Origin: Rutidosis leptorrhynchoides | Lineage: Eukaryota; Streptophyta; Magnoliopsida; Asterales; Asteraceae | Direction of reading: 5' to 3' | DNA: 64,000 nucleotides | Assembly (NCBI RefSeq): GCF_046630445.1 | Contig: NC_092334.1 | Location: forward strand, 109,689,001-109,753,000 | Shown here: piece after piece, positions 51,291 to 62,884 of the stretch | Layout: each line of letters starts with the position of its first letter | How positions within the stretch are numbered: position 1 is the first letter of the stretch | Notes under the pieces: model-generated | What the model saw: the letters and a program-made list of their open reading frames with translations, nothing else | Told to the model about the DNA's origin: nothing | Databases searched by the model: none | Made by a program: the position numbers and the translations under genes

Positions 51291-51736
51291 TTTTATTACC
51301 TTTAGATTTTTAGATTATAGTCGCAACTTTTAGTATTAAGTTTAGTTTTGCCATAGTTATTTTCATTTTTAGATTTTTAGGCTTTGCCGTAAAATCCCTT
51401 AAGTGCTTATTCCTTAGACTAAGTTTTAGGTGCTTTAAAATTTTGCGACGCCATTTTTCGCGCTATTTTCTTATTTTTATTTTTCGACGCGTTTACCTAT
51501 GTATCAATTACAATTCCAATTAGTGATCTCCATTTGTAGCTTTAATTTTAAGATAGTGATCGTTATAAGGTTGGATTAACCGCGTGTTTACAAACCACTC
51601 TTCGTCTTTTTCATTTTTCGACACTTTTCGACGCGCACTCTTTTTCTCTCTTATTTCTCGCCATTCTAGTTTTTAGGACTTAGATTTTTTTCTACTTCTT
51701 CTCTAAATTTCTTAAAATTACGAAAATTTATTTTAA

Positions 51737-51973
51737 GTGGTTAAATTGATAGACATCAAAATTTTCTGGTTCGTAGTAATAGTTGGATTTGTACGTGGAC
51801 CGGGTTATTGGAGCCAAACAGTACTCAATTATATTGAGACCAAACGAATCCTGCCCCTCTGCTGCATCTTTTGGCTATTCGAAACGTGTGCAAAATCAGA
51901 AAAGTCTATTGATTGGATAACTTATATAATTTTTCTTTCCTTTTTAAAAACTAATAGGATATTCAGTGAATGA
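51737..51973 (+). CDS. Short upstream ORF overlapping gag start
   Basis: 78 codons with two hydrophobic stretches (FWFVVIVGFV and WITYIIFLSFL) that could be membrane segments. The stop overlaps the gag start as ATGA (51970-51973), an arrangement that would allow re-initiation. I do not recognise the product, and it may be a chance ORF in the leader. Whether relatives keep it would decide. Confidence 0.35.
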   Translation: MVKLIDIKIFWFVVIVGFVRGPGYWSQTVLNYIETKRILPLCCIFWLFETCAKSEKSIDWITYIIFLSFLKTNRIFSE

Positions 51974-54669
51974 ACCGAGCAAGACGTTCACCGCCGGTCA
52001 TACGTTCACCACCTGTAACTCGATCAAGACATCGTTTAACAAATATCGCCGCCGTTGATTTTTCTTTAGAATCGTCATCTAGTCGACCAAGTACTCCAAT
52101 TAAAATTTTCGATAATCCATCTTTTGAACCCGATTTCACAACTAAGAACCCGGAAGATATTCAAGGACAATTCCAAGATCCTGAACCCCAAACCGTTAAA
52201 TCAGAATCCTCTAGTGATTCGGATACAACAAATCCAATCATGGAAAATCTAGAACCTCTAAGTATGGAAGATCGAATGAGGGCTAAACGCACGGGCCAAG
52301 GTCACGCCATTATTAAGCCAGAAGTTAATGCGCCAGATTATGAAATCAAAGGACAAATTCTACACATGGTAACTAACCAATGCCAATTCAGTGGTGCACC
52401 GAATGAAGATCCTAACGAACACCTTCGTACGTTTAAAAGAATTTGTACACTATTCAAAATCCGAGAAGTGGAAGATGAGCAGATCTATCTCATGTTGTTT
52501 CCCTGGACTTTAAAGGGAGAAGCCAAAGATTGGTTAGAATCGTTACCTGAAGGGGCGATTGACACATGGGATGTTTTAGTTGAAAAATTTCTTAAACAAT
52601 TCTTTCCGGCATCTAAAGGAGTGAGACTTCAAGGAGAAATTGTTACGTTCGCGCAAAAGCCAAATGAAACATTATATGAGGCGTGGACAAGATTCGGAAG
52701 GATGTTGAGAGGATGTCCTCAACACGGTTTAGACACTTACCAAATAGTACAAATATTCTACCAAGGTGTCAACGTTGCTACACGAAAAGACATCGACATA
52801 ACAGCTGGTGGTTCCATTATGAAGAAAACCGCAACTGAAGCTTACAAAATTATTGATAACACAGCCTCCCACTCGCATGAGTGGCACCAAGAAAAAGATA
52901 TTTTTCGTTCATCTAAAGTGGCTAGAGCCGATTCTAGCCATGACTTTGATTCCGTTTCAGCAAAAATAGATGCTTTCGAAAGACGAATGGAAAAGATGAA
53001 TAAAGATATTCACGTAATACGAATCAGTTGTGAGCTATGCGGTGGACCACACTTATTGAAAGATTGTCACATTGAACCAACATTGGAACAACGAGAGAAT
53101 GTTTCCTATATGAACCAAAGGCCTGGAAATAATTATCAAAATAATTATCAACCGCCAAAGCTAAACTTCAATCGAAATCAAAACATTCTTTACAATCCAA
53201 AAGGACCCGAAAATAACTGGTATAACCAACAAGGTCCGAATAACCAACCAACTCAAAACAACACTTTCAATCAACAAAGACCTGGCTTATATAAACCACA
53301 ACAACAAACCGAAGAGAAAAAGTCAAATATGGAAGACGTGGTATTCAAGCTAGTTGAATCTCAAACACAATTTATTGAAACTCAAACCCAAACGAACGAG
53401 AGATTTGATCAGTCATTAAGAACTCAACAAGCTTCCATTTTGAATCTAGAAAAACACGTAGGTACTCTTGCTAGCATGATGAGTGAGAGGGAACAAGGAA
53501 AGCTACCGAGTAATACTGAAGTAAATCCTCGGAATGAGAATGTTAATATGGTCTCAACGAATTCTGAAAAACCAGCTCCAGAAAATGGGAAGGTTTTAGA
53601 TGTGAGTAACAATGAAGAAGTTACACCACCACCACCCGAGTATGTAAAGCCAGTGGTGGCACCATACAAACCACCCATCCCGTTTCCAAGAAAAGGAGTG
53701 GAGTATGAGCAAGTAATAGGTAATAAAGTTGGTGATACCATTGGAAAGAAGAAGAAGAAAAAGAATAAGAAAGTGCAAGAAACAAAAACAGTAGAAGTAA
53801 ACCCGGTGAATACAGTTCCACCAAAACCTCCACCTAGGGTAGGTGATCCGGGTGAATTTATTGTTCCTTGTCTACTTAGTGATTGTGTCATGTATGATGC
53901 ACTAGCAGATTTAGGTGCAAGTGTAAGTGTTATGCCTCTTTCCTTATATAAGAGATTAGGTGTAGGTAAGTTAAGTCCAACGGATATGAGTGTTCGACTC
54001 TTTGATCAAACCATTAAACACCCAGTTGGAATTGTTGACAACCTACCCGTTCAAGTAGGCAATTTAACCTTTCTAGTCGAATTCATTGTCATTAACATAG
54101 AAGAGGACCCAAACATTCCTCTAATTTTAGGTCGACCATTCTTAGCGTCTACCAAGGCGTTATTTGATGTAGGAAATGGTAGAATGACACTTAGTAGTGG
54201 TGACAAATCGATCACCTTTATGATTCGAAAGACTAAATCTCCACCAACCAAAACCGTTGAACCAGCAAAAACGATTGGTAAGAACCATGTTGTTTTACCA
54301 ACTCCAACGGTAATACTTAGCAATAATGAAACGCCTAAGTGTGGGGAAAATGAAGTAACACCTAATGATGACATGATAACAAAGAACCCCGTTGTTAATA
54401 CGAAATTAAATGATCCCGTTATTAATAGTTCAATGAAGAAACTTATTAAACGGATTCGCGATGCTAAAACCAAGGGGAACTTTAAGTTATGTAACCGGTT
54501 AGTATCCAATCTATCACCTAAAGAAAAGGAGAAACTAGTTGAAATTGTGGATATTACACAGGAATCCGACCAATGGCTTAAAGAAAAAGTCAAGGATATG
54601 CAAGTTGATTATGGACCAAGAGAAATTAACGATGAAGTTAATCACAATTTTGACACCACGGCTACCTAA
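51970..54669 (+). CDS. Gag-protease polyprotein, intact, Athila-like
   Basis: 899 codons without a stop. Residues about 120-310 form a retrotransposon gag (capsid) domain (MLFPWTLKGEAKDWLESLP, KFLKQFFPASK). A CELCGGPHLLKDCH knuckle lies near residue 355, followed by Asn/Gln-rich and coiled-coil segments, and a Lys run near 595. A retropepsin follows near residues 640-750, with DLGAS as active site and ILGRPFL as the flap-distal motif. The start at 51970 precedes an Arg-rich N terminus. The protein would build virus-like particles and cleave itself; RT and integrase must come from elsewhere. Codon integrity fits the nearly identical LTRs. It ends in TAA at 54669, within an AAGTGTGAGGA tract. 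Confidence 0.93.
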   Translation: MNRARRSPPVIRSPPVTRSRHRLTNIAAVDFSLESSSSRPSTPIKIFDNPSFEPDFTTKNPEDIQGQFQDPEPQTVKSESSSDSDTTNPIMENLEPLSMEDRMRAKRTGQGHAIIKPEVNAPDYEIKGQILHMVTNQCQFSGAPNEDPNEHLRTFKRICTLFKIREVEDEQIYLMLFPWTLKGEAKDWLESLPEGAIDTWDVLVEKFLKQFFPASKGVRLQGEIVTFAQKPNETLYEAWTRFGRMLRGCPQHGLDTYQIVQIFYQGVNVATRKDIDITAGGSIMKKTATEAYKIIDNTASHSHEWHQEKDIFRSSKVARADSSHDFDSVSAKIDAFERRMEKMNKDIHVIRISCELCGGPHLLKDCHIEPTLEQRENVSYMNQRPGNNYQNNYQPPKLNFNRNQNILYNPKGPENNWYNQQGPNNQPTQNNTFNQQRPGLYKPQQQTEEKKSNMEDVVFKLVESQTQFIETQTQTNERFDQSLRTQQASILNLEKHVGTLASMMSEREQGKLPSNTEVNPRNENVNMVSTNSEKPAPENGKVLDVSNNEEVTPPPPEYVKPVVAPYKPPIPFPRKGVEYEQVIGNKVGDTIGKKKKKKNKKVQETKTVEVNPVNTVPPKPPPRVGDPGEFIVPCLLSDCVMYDALADLGASVSVMPLSLYKRLGVGKLSPTDMSVRLFDQTIKHPVGIVDNLPVQVGNLTFLVEFIVINIEEDPNIPLILGRPFLASTKALFDVGNGRMTLSSGDKSITFMIRKTKSPPTKTVEPAKTIGKNHVVLPTPTVILSNNETPKCGENEVTPNDDMITKNPVVNTKLNDPVINSSMKKLIKRIRDAKTKGNFKLCNRLVSNLSPKEKEKLVEIVDITQESDQWLKEKVKDMQVDYGPREINDEVNHNFDTTAT

Positions 54670-55079
54670 GTGTGAGGAGATTCAAATATTCTAAAAAGAA
54701 AATGCTGTTTGGAGTTAGTTGTTCTGTTCTCGTGTAGTTCCGAGAATGAAATCCGATTGGTCTTTTCCGCTAGCAGACACTAAAGAACTAGTTTTCTCCC
54801 TCCATTCTGAATTTTTGTTTTGTAGGTTTTTTTTATGAAATTAATATGCATTTTAATTTAAGTTTTTAAAAACAAAATTTACTTTAATTCATTAAGTTGA
54901 AAAAATGATTTCTAAAATTCGTCGTGAGTTGAAGACTAGGTCATTAAGCCGAAATTACTTTACCCGAGGGCGGGGCGACAAATTTTGTTATCATTATTTT
55001 TAATTTTATTGATTTAAAGTATGCCAAAAATATTATACTTTATAAATTTTTGAAAAGTGGGGTTATAAACCAAACTTCA

Positions 55080-55127
<48 letters not shown>

Positions 55128-56919
55128 TGTATTTTATCTTATGTACAAAACAGGGTAAAACAATGCACTTTCAAAGACTGTCATTAAAGTTAAGCAAAAG
55201 GTACTAATTTTGACGACAAGACGCAAAACAACAAATATGATATAACAAATGAAGAAATGAACGATGAGGCGCCATCTATCATTCGACGAGCTTTGTAATT
55301 ACAAACTCGGTATTTTTAATCACTTTTCTACGCTAATCACCCTCATGAATTTAAATTATAGTCTGATTTCATGCAAATGAGGGCATTGCATGATCTTAAG
55401 TGTGGGGAAGGGTTATAAATTCTCTCAGGTTTATACCTGGTTTATTTGCCAAATTTTGTGAAAATTTGAAAAATTTTCAATTAAATGAAGTCAAAATCAT
55501 GTTTATACATATTTATGAACGGTGAAAACTAGGTGATAATACCGAAATTATCGTTACCTCGGAAAGGACATAAATTGAGAAACACCCTAAAATGCTTGAA
55601 TTCATTTAAAATGAAATAGAAGAAAATAAAAAGGCAAAGAAAGAAACTAAGTGTGGGAAGAATGTACCAAGTTATTCAATTTAAAACATATATCACATAT
55701 TTTTGTACAAGATTATTGCAGGTACTTTTGCTTTGGACGATACTAATCAGTTTTACCCGGTTTACTGTAATACATTTGAAAGAAAGATGGATCTACACGA
55801 TGAATCAATTCCATCATTAAAAGGAAGTAAAGTCTTCCGAAAAAGACACGCGCTTCTTGATTTAGGTCATGAAGTTGTCGTCCAGACCAGCTGTAGGTTG
55901 ACGAAAAATCTAGAAAAGTCATCACTAAAATCAGCAGGAAATCCACGAACCTCAGCATCAAACAGGGTCGCCAAGTGGTCAGATTTATCCTAACCATGAG
56001 AAGGATTTATCTCGTACAATGGGGAGGCACCGTGCAAATTAGCTTGATAAGACTAATGAATCAGATCCCCAGAAAAGGATAATCTCCTTAAAGATTAAAA
56101 ATCAGCTTTTAAGACTGATAATACTCAATCCTAGAGATTGACCTTAAAGATTGAGAATTCAAACTCATGGAATTCGATGATATCTAAACTCGAGCATGAA
56201 CGAGAAAATATTTTGATCAAAAATACAAACCGATTTGTTTTCTGAAAAACCATTTTCAATGCGTTCATTACCATTGAACGTAAAATCCTAAGAAATTCAC
56301 CTGGAATTCATTAGGTCACCTGAACCAAAACGGGTGTCAACCGTAAGAACGGTGGTTGTATAGCATGGTCGGAGACAGGACCTTGTGCCAGACCGAAAAA
56401 TTATAGGATGATCTTTACTATCGCTCCTACCAAGGATAGTTCTAGCATCCGACATGTTAATAAGACCATAATCATCTGCATGTCACGGGACATTGCCTTA
56501 ACAGTTTCTTGTTCATCGCTTTCCTTTACAACCGGACGGTAGTTTACCGAAAGGTAATATACGGAACAAGTAAACTGGATGTGTGCTTTCTGATACCGGG
56601 ATAGCAGTGGATTACACGAACCTAAAAGTTTTAGCCAAAATATTGATCCACAAATATATTTTGCAACACCGATGATGGATCAAATCAGAAAACTTATCTA
56701 GGGTAAAAGCTAGAATGAATTTTCAAAAGATCAAATGTTTTCATAAAGATCCAATTTCCTTAATGGATCTAAATTTTTATAGTCATGTGGGACTGTAAAC
56801 CATATCGTTACTACCATTGTTTATACCGCCATATCAAAATCACTGATGTACAAAGTGTGAAGAATAAAGAAGTGATTCTAGTATTTCAAGACTATATTGC
56901 TTGAGGACAAGCAACGCTC
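54670..56919 (+). other. Non-coding 3' region of the Gag-only element
   Basis: About 2.25 kb with no RT, RNase H or integrase. Holds a TA microsatellite (55081-55124), repeated AAGTGTGGGGA tracts, and a 96-codon ORF at 55703-55993 of unknown and doubtful status. The sequence around 55990-56100 looks conserved-like non-coding DNA (inference). Confidence 0.6.
55081..55124. repeat. TA microsatellite
   Basis: Pure AT repeat within the 3' region of the Gag-only element. Confidence 0.95.
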
Positions 56920-56930
56920 AAGTGTGGGGA
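56920..56930 (+). other. Polypurine tract of the Gag-only element
   Basis: AAGTGTGGGGA a few bases before the 3' LTR. Near-copies lie at 54337, 54668, 55398 and 55649. Confidence 0.8.
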
Positions 56931-56933
56931 TAT

Positions 56934-58725
56934 TGATAAGGCTAAAAAGGAACATATATTTCATAGCATTATCCCCCAAAAAAGACAAGATTTTAGTTAC
57001 AATTGTTCCATTTTCAAGTGATATTCGTTTATATTAAATAAGTGCGAAGACAAAAGGCAGATTCGACAAATTGAAGACAAAAAGGTCCAAAAAGCTCAAA
57101 AGTACAAGATACAATTAAAAAGGTTCAAATTATTGATGAAGAACGTCTAAAAATGACAAGAGTACAAGTTACAAAACGCAAAGTACACGATATAAAATAG
57201 TACGCAAGGACGTTCGAAAATCCGGAACCGGGACATGAGTCAACTCTCAACGCTCGACGCAACGGTGTAAAAATTACGAGTCAACTATGCACAAGAATAA
57301 AATATAATATTTAAATAATTCATAATAAGAATAATATTAAATAATAAAAAGTTGTTAATTTAGCATAGTTCAGGGGTCGTAAATGAAAATTCAATTTCAT
57401 ATTTTGCCTATAAAAGGCGATGATTATCGATCAATTTAAAAGCATCCCTTTTTCTATCCTAAAAATCTATTATCAATATCAATATCTAAAAATCTCTATC
57501 ATAATGTTAATGTAATAAGATATAACAATAATCTTAATTTTAATTTTAAATTATGATAATAATAAGATTTATGATAGAGATCGTTTGAGTGTGTAAGTCG
57601 AAATTCTGTCCGTGTAACGCTACGCTATTTTTAATCATTGTAAGTTATGTTCAACCTTTTTATATTAATGTCTCGTAGCTAAGTTATTATTATGCTTATT
57701 TAAAACGAAGTAATCATGATGTTGGGCTAATTACTAAAATTGGGTAATTGGGCTTTGTACCATAATTAAGGTTTGGGCAAAAGACCGACACTTGTGGAAA
57801 TTGGACTATTGACTATTAATAGATGGGGGGTATTGTCTAATTGAGTGACAACTCATTGGAGTCTGTCGAACCTATCTTCAAATTAATTATCCTAATAATT
57901 AATAATGATTATGGTTGTCCTATTTAGTGACGTTCATATGGAATCTATTATAATCATTTAATTAATTATTCGGGTTGGGTAATTGATTATTCAAACTGAT
58001 CAAGTGGGTAAATTAATATTCATATCTAATCAAAACAGGGGTAGATTACATACAGTGATAACTGGTGTAATTGTTGACAGAAGTGATAACTGCGTCACAG
58101 TTTAAATCCTTAATTAGTTGAAATATTTGACTTCGGGTATAAGGGTAATTTGACGAGGACACTCGCACTTTATATTTATGACCGATGGACTATTATGGAT
58201 AAAAACCAGATAGGTATCAAATAAACCATGACAAAGGACAATTAACCCGAGTAACAATTAATTAAAATCAAAACGTCAAACATCATGATTACGGAAGTTT
58301 AAATAAGCATAATCCTTTTATTTCATATTCTATCGCAATTTTATTTATTGTTATTTTATTTATCGTCATTTATTTATTTTACGCACTTTAATTATTGTCA
58401 TTTATCTTTACGCTTAAAAATATAAAATCGACAAACCGGTCATTAAACGGTAAAAACCCCCCTTTTATAATAATATTACTACTTATATATATATATATAT
58501 TTATATAAATATAGTTTTATAAAAATATAGTACGTAATCACTAGCTCCCTGTGGAACGAACCGGACTTACTAAAAACTACACTACTCTACGATTAGGTAC
58601 ACTGCCTATAGTGTTGTAGCAAGGTTTAGGTATATCCCATCCGTAAATTAATAAAACTTGTGTCATATTTTGTAGTATTTCCTAGTAAAAATAATACTAT
58701 TTCGTACACCCCGCTGCACACATCA
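56934..58725 (+). repeat. Gag-only element, 3' LTR
   Basis: 1,792 bp, preceded by the polypurine tract AAGTGTGGGGA (56920-56930) and followed by ACATG. Confidence 0.95.
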
Positions 58726-58730
58726 ACATG

Positions 58731-59443
58731 CTGATTTTTAAACTGTCTTACGCATTAGACACGAGTAAAAAACTGAACATACATTATGAGGTTGATCCAA
58801 AAGCCTCTAAGCTTGAATATATTAATTACTTTGTAAGGCTCGAACTATAAGGACGGTACCGTAGGTTTGACAAACCTCGCTCAATGAACTAGGGTGCTTA
58901 TAACTTTGTTACCGATTGCTTAATCAGCATTTGCAATATGGGGTAAAGGAAGATGTGTAGCGCATTTAATATATCTGTGGGTTAAAGCTTTATATTTAAG
59001 TGCTCATAACTGTTGTATAACTTTTACTGTTTTGAACTAATCTCGTGGTCTAACAAAGATAAACCGATTTACTTAAACCTGTAGATTCGCTCAACATTTT
59101 TGTTGATCGTTTTCATGTTTTATCTCAGGTTCTTAAAGGTATTAGCTTTCGCATTGCTTTGATGACTATGTGCTTACGTGGTGTATACACTGGATTAGAG
59201 TCCAGCATGAGTCTTTTTGTCAAGAACTATAATAATCGCATTTGAAAATGTTCTTATTATATAATGTTTATGAATTATTTACTATTGTCATGCATTAAAT
59301 GTTTTTGAATTATTTTACTTTAATGACAATGCTTTTGAAATAAATGCGATTACTTTTCAGAAACGTCTCATATAGAGGGCGTGACCATTAACTGTGGGAC
59401 CAGGAGTTAATATTTCGTTAGTGTGTTTTGACGGGGTGTTACA
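58731..59443 (+). repeat. Gypsy 5' LTR, piece 3 of 3
   Basis: Begins after the ACATG duplication copy (58726-58730) and ends TTACA at 59443, directly before the primer-binding site. Together the three pieces give about 3,756 bp. Confidence 0.85.
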
Positions 59444-59445
59444 TT

Positions 59446-59457
59446 TGGTATCAGAGC
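59446..59457 (+). other. Primer-binding site, initiator Met-tRNA (gypsy)
   Basis: TGGTATCAGAGC two bases after the LTR end at 59443. It fixes the LTR boundary and plus orientation. Confidence 0.93.
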
Positions 59458-59630
59458 TAATGGTTGTAGGGAACTAGGATTTGCATTAGAGTGTCCGTCT
59501 GAGTTACCAGGACACATAAGCGAGACTAGACTACAACCCGTACCTAGAACTGTTGTGATTTACTACACTATTACATATACTTGTTTATGTTATGTGTGTA
59601 CTAACTTGACTTGTTTTCTGTGAGCTTTAG

Positions 59631-60164
59631 ATGTATGCTACTCATCCCATCATTATTAGCGACTCCGAGTTCGAGGCCGAAGATACCGTTCAGTCACCAG
59701 TGAACCAGGTATCTGACTCTGAGGTTGAAGTTGAGTCCCTGCATACGAAGGAGACTGAGCCCTCTGAGGCGGGTACAGATGCTACTGAATATGATCCCGA
59801 GGAAGAACCCGAAGAGGATCCTGAAGAGTAAGAGCCCGAGGAAGAGTTAGAACCCGAGCCGCCTACCCTAGTGCAGCCTAGCACTTTGCGTACAAGGTCC
59901 TGCTCACCCGAACCCCTTCCTATCCCCCATGAGGTGGTAGGTGGGAGGAGAAGGGATAAACCTTAGAAGGTTGTTTGAGCCGAGTAGTAATCCAGTTGCT
60001 CCTAGGGTTTCTCTACATGACTCTAGTTGTCCGTCTACTAGTGCTTCGCCTAGTACTCTTGCTACCTCTATTACTGAAGAGGTCACTTTAAGGAGTATGA
60101 ACGCGAGGATTAGGTTGTTGGAGGATGATGTTAGTCATCTACTTGATCAGGGACGAGTCCCCAA
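59631..60164 (+). pseudogene. Gypsy gag, first exon (N-terminal part)
   Basis: Starts MYATHPIIISDSEFE after a 170-base leader. The sequence is acidic, rich in Glu and Pro. A TAA at 59829-59831 and a frameshift near 59941-59960 interrupt it; the second frame (FEPSSNPVAPRVSLHDSS to HLLDQGRVPK) runs to a splice-like donor at 60165. The last codons join in phase to the second exon if the intron is removed. Confidence 0.65.
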
Positions 60165-60605
60165 GTAAAGCCATTTTGCATTTATTGTACTTGTTTCCAC
60201 TATTATGGATATATTATTACTTATCTACTTTATTACAAACTTACCGGTGTGGTTTTTGCCGGCTATTTTACCTATGTACTAGTGGATGATTATTGATTCT
60301 TTTATTATATGATTATTGGATTATTTTAGCATGATGAATACTTTACTTAATGACATGTTATGTATTGTGTGGTAATATATTTACACGTTGTTATGCTGCA
60401 TGATAATCTACTGCTTAAACTGTTATCATATATACTTATACTAGTGTTTACTACTACTAGTAGCTAACACTACTCACTACTATCCACTACTATCACTACT
60501 AAATCTCTACGATTTACTACAACTTACTATGCATCACTACTTGTTGCTAGTATACTTTTAAGTTGTTTTTTCATTGAACTGATCTGGTGTATTGTTTTTG
60601 CCTAG
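60165..60605 (+). other. Putative intron within gypsy gag
   Basis: 441 bp with donor AA/GTAAAG and acceptor TTGTTTTTGCCTAG, preceded by a pyrimidine-rich stretch. Its interior is AT-rich, has stops in all frames and lacks gag similarity. Removal joins the VPK and KIMHPKES codons in the same frame. Confidence 0.55.
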
Positions 60606-62310
60606 AAAGATAATGCATCCGAAAGAATCGACAGCTGCCTTAGTTCGAAGACTAGTTGCTGAGGGTATGGCTGCAGAGCGAGCAGAGATGGCTCATAAAA
60701 ATCAGGGGAATGATAGTAACAATACTAATGGAACCAACAGTAATAACAATAATCAGGGTGGATGTACGTATAAGATGTTTACTAGCTGGAAGCCGCATAC
60801 TTTTAGCGAAACGGAAGGACCGGTTAGTTTGACTTGTTGGTTTGAAAAGTTAAAGTCTGTATTTCGAATCAGTGAGACTAGAGAAGTTGACAGGGTGAAG
60901 TTTGCATCATGCACGTTGTCATACAGTGCATTAACTTGGTGGAACGATTATGCTGCGTCGGTAGGACTCGATCATGCTTTTGCCACTCCGTGGGAAGATT
61001 TCAGGCAATGTATGGTCGAGGAGTACTGCCCTCAAAATGAGATTTTGAGGATGGAAAGAGAACTTCGTGAGTTGAAAATGGTGGGTACTGATCTTGTTGG
61101 TTACAACAAGAGGTTCTTTGAGTTGGTATTGATATGCCCAGAGTTGATCCCGACTGAGAGGCTTAAGGTGGAACAATATATCTAAGGTTTGACAGGAACC
61201 ATCAGAGGTGGTGTTACTACTTCTAAAATGAAGACTGTGCAAGAAGCCATAGACATTGAAAATTTGTTACTTGATCAGGCTGCAAGTGATAACAAGGTGG
61301 TTGTGGCAACCCATGAGAACTGTTCTGGAGACGGTAAGCGTAAGTGGAATAATGGTCATGACAAGAACTCTAACCAGTAATTTCACAAGATACAAGATAC
61401 TAATAAGGGTACTATGTCTAGTCCGAGTACTAGATCAGGGTATCAATGGAGATTTGCACTTTGTACCAAGTGTAATAGGCATCATACTAGAGCTTGTAAT
61501 GGATCGACTTGTGATAAGTGTAAGAGGACTGGACATTTGGCGAAGGACTACAAGATGGGTACAAATACTTGCTTTGGTTGTGGTAAGGTTAGTCACTATA
61601 GGAAGGATTTCCCGAGTGCTGGGAAGACTACTGAGCCTGCGAAAGGACGACCGTTCGACATCAATTTCAGTGAAGCACGTGATGATCCGAAGCTAGTCAC
61701 GGGTACGTTATTACTCGACAATTATCATGATTATGTACTTTTTGATTCTGATGCCGATAGGAGTTTTGTGTCTAGGGATTTTTGCCATAATCTTAAGAAT
61801 CATTTATCATCGTTAGAAAACCTGTACTCTATAGAACTAGGGAATGGTAATATATTAAGAGATGATCAGATCTATCGTGGTTGTACTTTGAAGTTGGCTA
61901 GGAGATCTTTTAGAATCGATGTGATACCAATTAAGCTGGGAAGTTTTGACCTTGTGGTAGGAATGGACTGGTTATTCGAGAATAGAGCCGACATCGTCCG
62001 TTACCAGAAAGCGATTCGCATTCCTGTTACCAAAGTTGAGCCTTTGATGGTGTATGGAGAGAGAAGTAATACACCGCTGCATTTTATTAATTGTTTGAAG
62101 GCGCAGAAACACATAAGAAATGGTTGTCTTGCTATGTTGGTTCACGTGAGCAAAACTGAACCAGAGGCCAAGAAACTTGAAGATGTACCGATCGTTAGAG
62201 ACTTTCCCGATGTTTTTCCGGTGGAGTTACCAGGACTTCCACTGCATAGATATGTAGAATTTCATATTGATCTAATGCCTGGAGCGGCACCTATAGCGCG
62301 CACTGTATAG
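60606..62310 (+). pseudogene. Gypsy gag (capsid, zinc knuckles) and protease
   Basis: Gag capsid region (SWKPHTFSETEGP; TWWNDYAAS) with TAA stops at 61183-61185 and 61378-61380, all in one frame. Two CCHC-type knuckles follow near CTKCNRHHTRAC and CDKCKRTGHLAKDY, plus CFGCGKVSHYRKDF. The protease has VLFDSDADRSFVS where active enzymes show DSGA, so the catalytic loop is altered. The frame ends at 62310 just where a two-base loss puts the reverse transcriptase in another frame. Confidence 0.8.
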
Positions 62311-62878
62311 ACTTGCACCTTCTGAATTGTAAGAGTTTTCTAGTCAGTTACAAGAGCTTTTAGACAAGGGATTCATCCGACCGAGTTCTTCACCATGGGG
62401 AGCTCCCGTGCTCTTTGTTCAGAAGAAGGATGGATTGATGAGACTTTGTATTGATTACAGGGAAATGAATAAGCTGAATATCAAGAATAGATATCCGTTG
62501 CCGAGGATCGATGATTTGTTTGATTAGTTGCAAGGATCATGATGTTACTCTAAGATTGATCTGAGGTCAGGTTACCATCAGATGAGAGTAAAGGAGACAT
62601 ATATACCGAAGACAGCATTTAGAACACGCTATGGACATCATGAATTAACAGTAATGCCATTTGGATTGACGAACGCACTGGCAGTGTTCATGGATCTCAT
62701 GAACCGTGTGTATAAGCCATATCTAGACAAGTTTGTTATTGTGTTCATTGCTGATATTTTGGTGTATTTTAAGAACGGGAAGGAACATGAACAACATCTC
62801 CATTTGATACTTGAGATGCTCAGGAAAGAGCAGCTGTATGCTAACTTTTCAAAGTGTGACTTCTGGCTACAATAAGTT
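62311..62878 (+). pseudogene. Gypsy reverse transcriptase, broken
   Basis: Recognisable segments: [62 protein letters not shown]. Stops occur near 62328, 62524 and 62874. The catalytic motif reads [10 protein letters not shown] where the family has YIDD/FIDD, so an essential Asp is replaced by Ala. It cannot function. Confidence 0.82.
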
Positions 62879-62884
62879 CAATTT

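Larger units (their letters stand above)
48967..58725 (+). mobile_element. Young non-autonomous Athila-like LTR element encoding only Gag-protease
   Basis: 9,759 bp, flanked by ACATG (48962-48966 and 58726-58730). LTRs 48967-50761 and 56934-58725 differ by about 8 substitutions and 2 small indels in 1.79 kb. The interior has a primer-binding site, a short upstream ORF, one intact gag-protease ORF and a 2.25-kb non-coding tail ending in a polypurine tract. No reverse transcriptase, RNase H or integrase is present. It would have to be mobilised by an autonomous Athila-like relative. It sits in the gypsy 5' LTR and is the youngest dated insertion here. Confidence 0.93.

Noticed and set aside
53424..54593. 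Minus-strand ORFs of 155 and 180 codons
   Set aside because: They are shadows of the intact plus-strand Gag-protease ORF.
55703..55993. 96-codon ORF as a real gene
   Set aside because: It overlaps an opposite-strand ORF of similar length, has no motif I recognise, and lies in non-coding 3' sequence of the Gag-only element.
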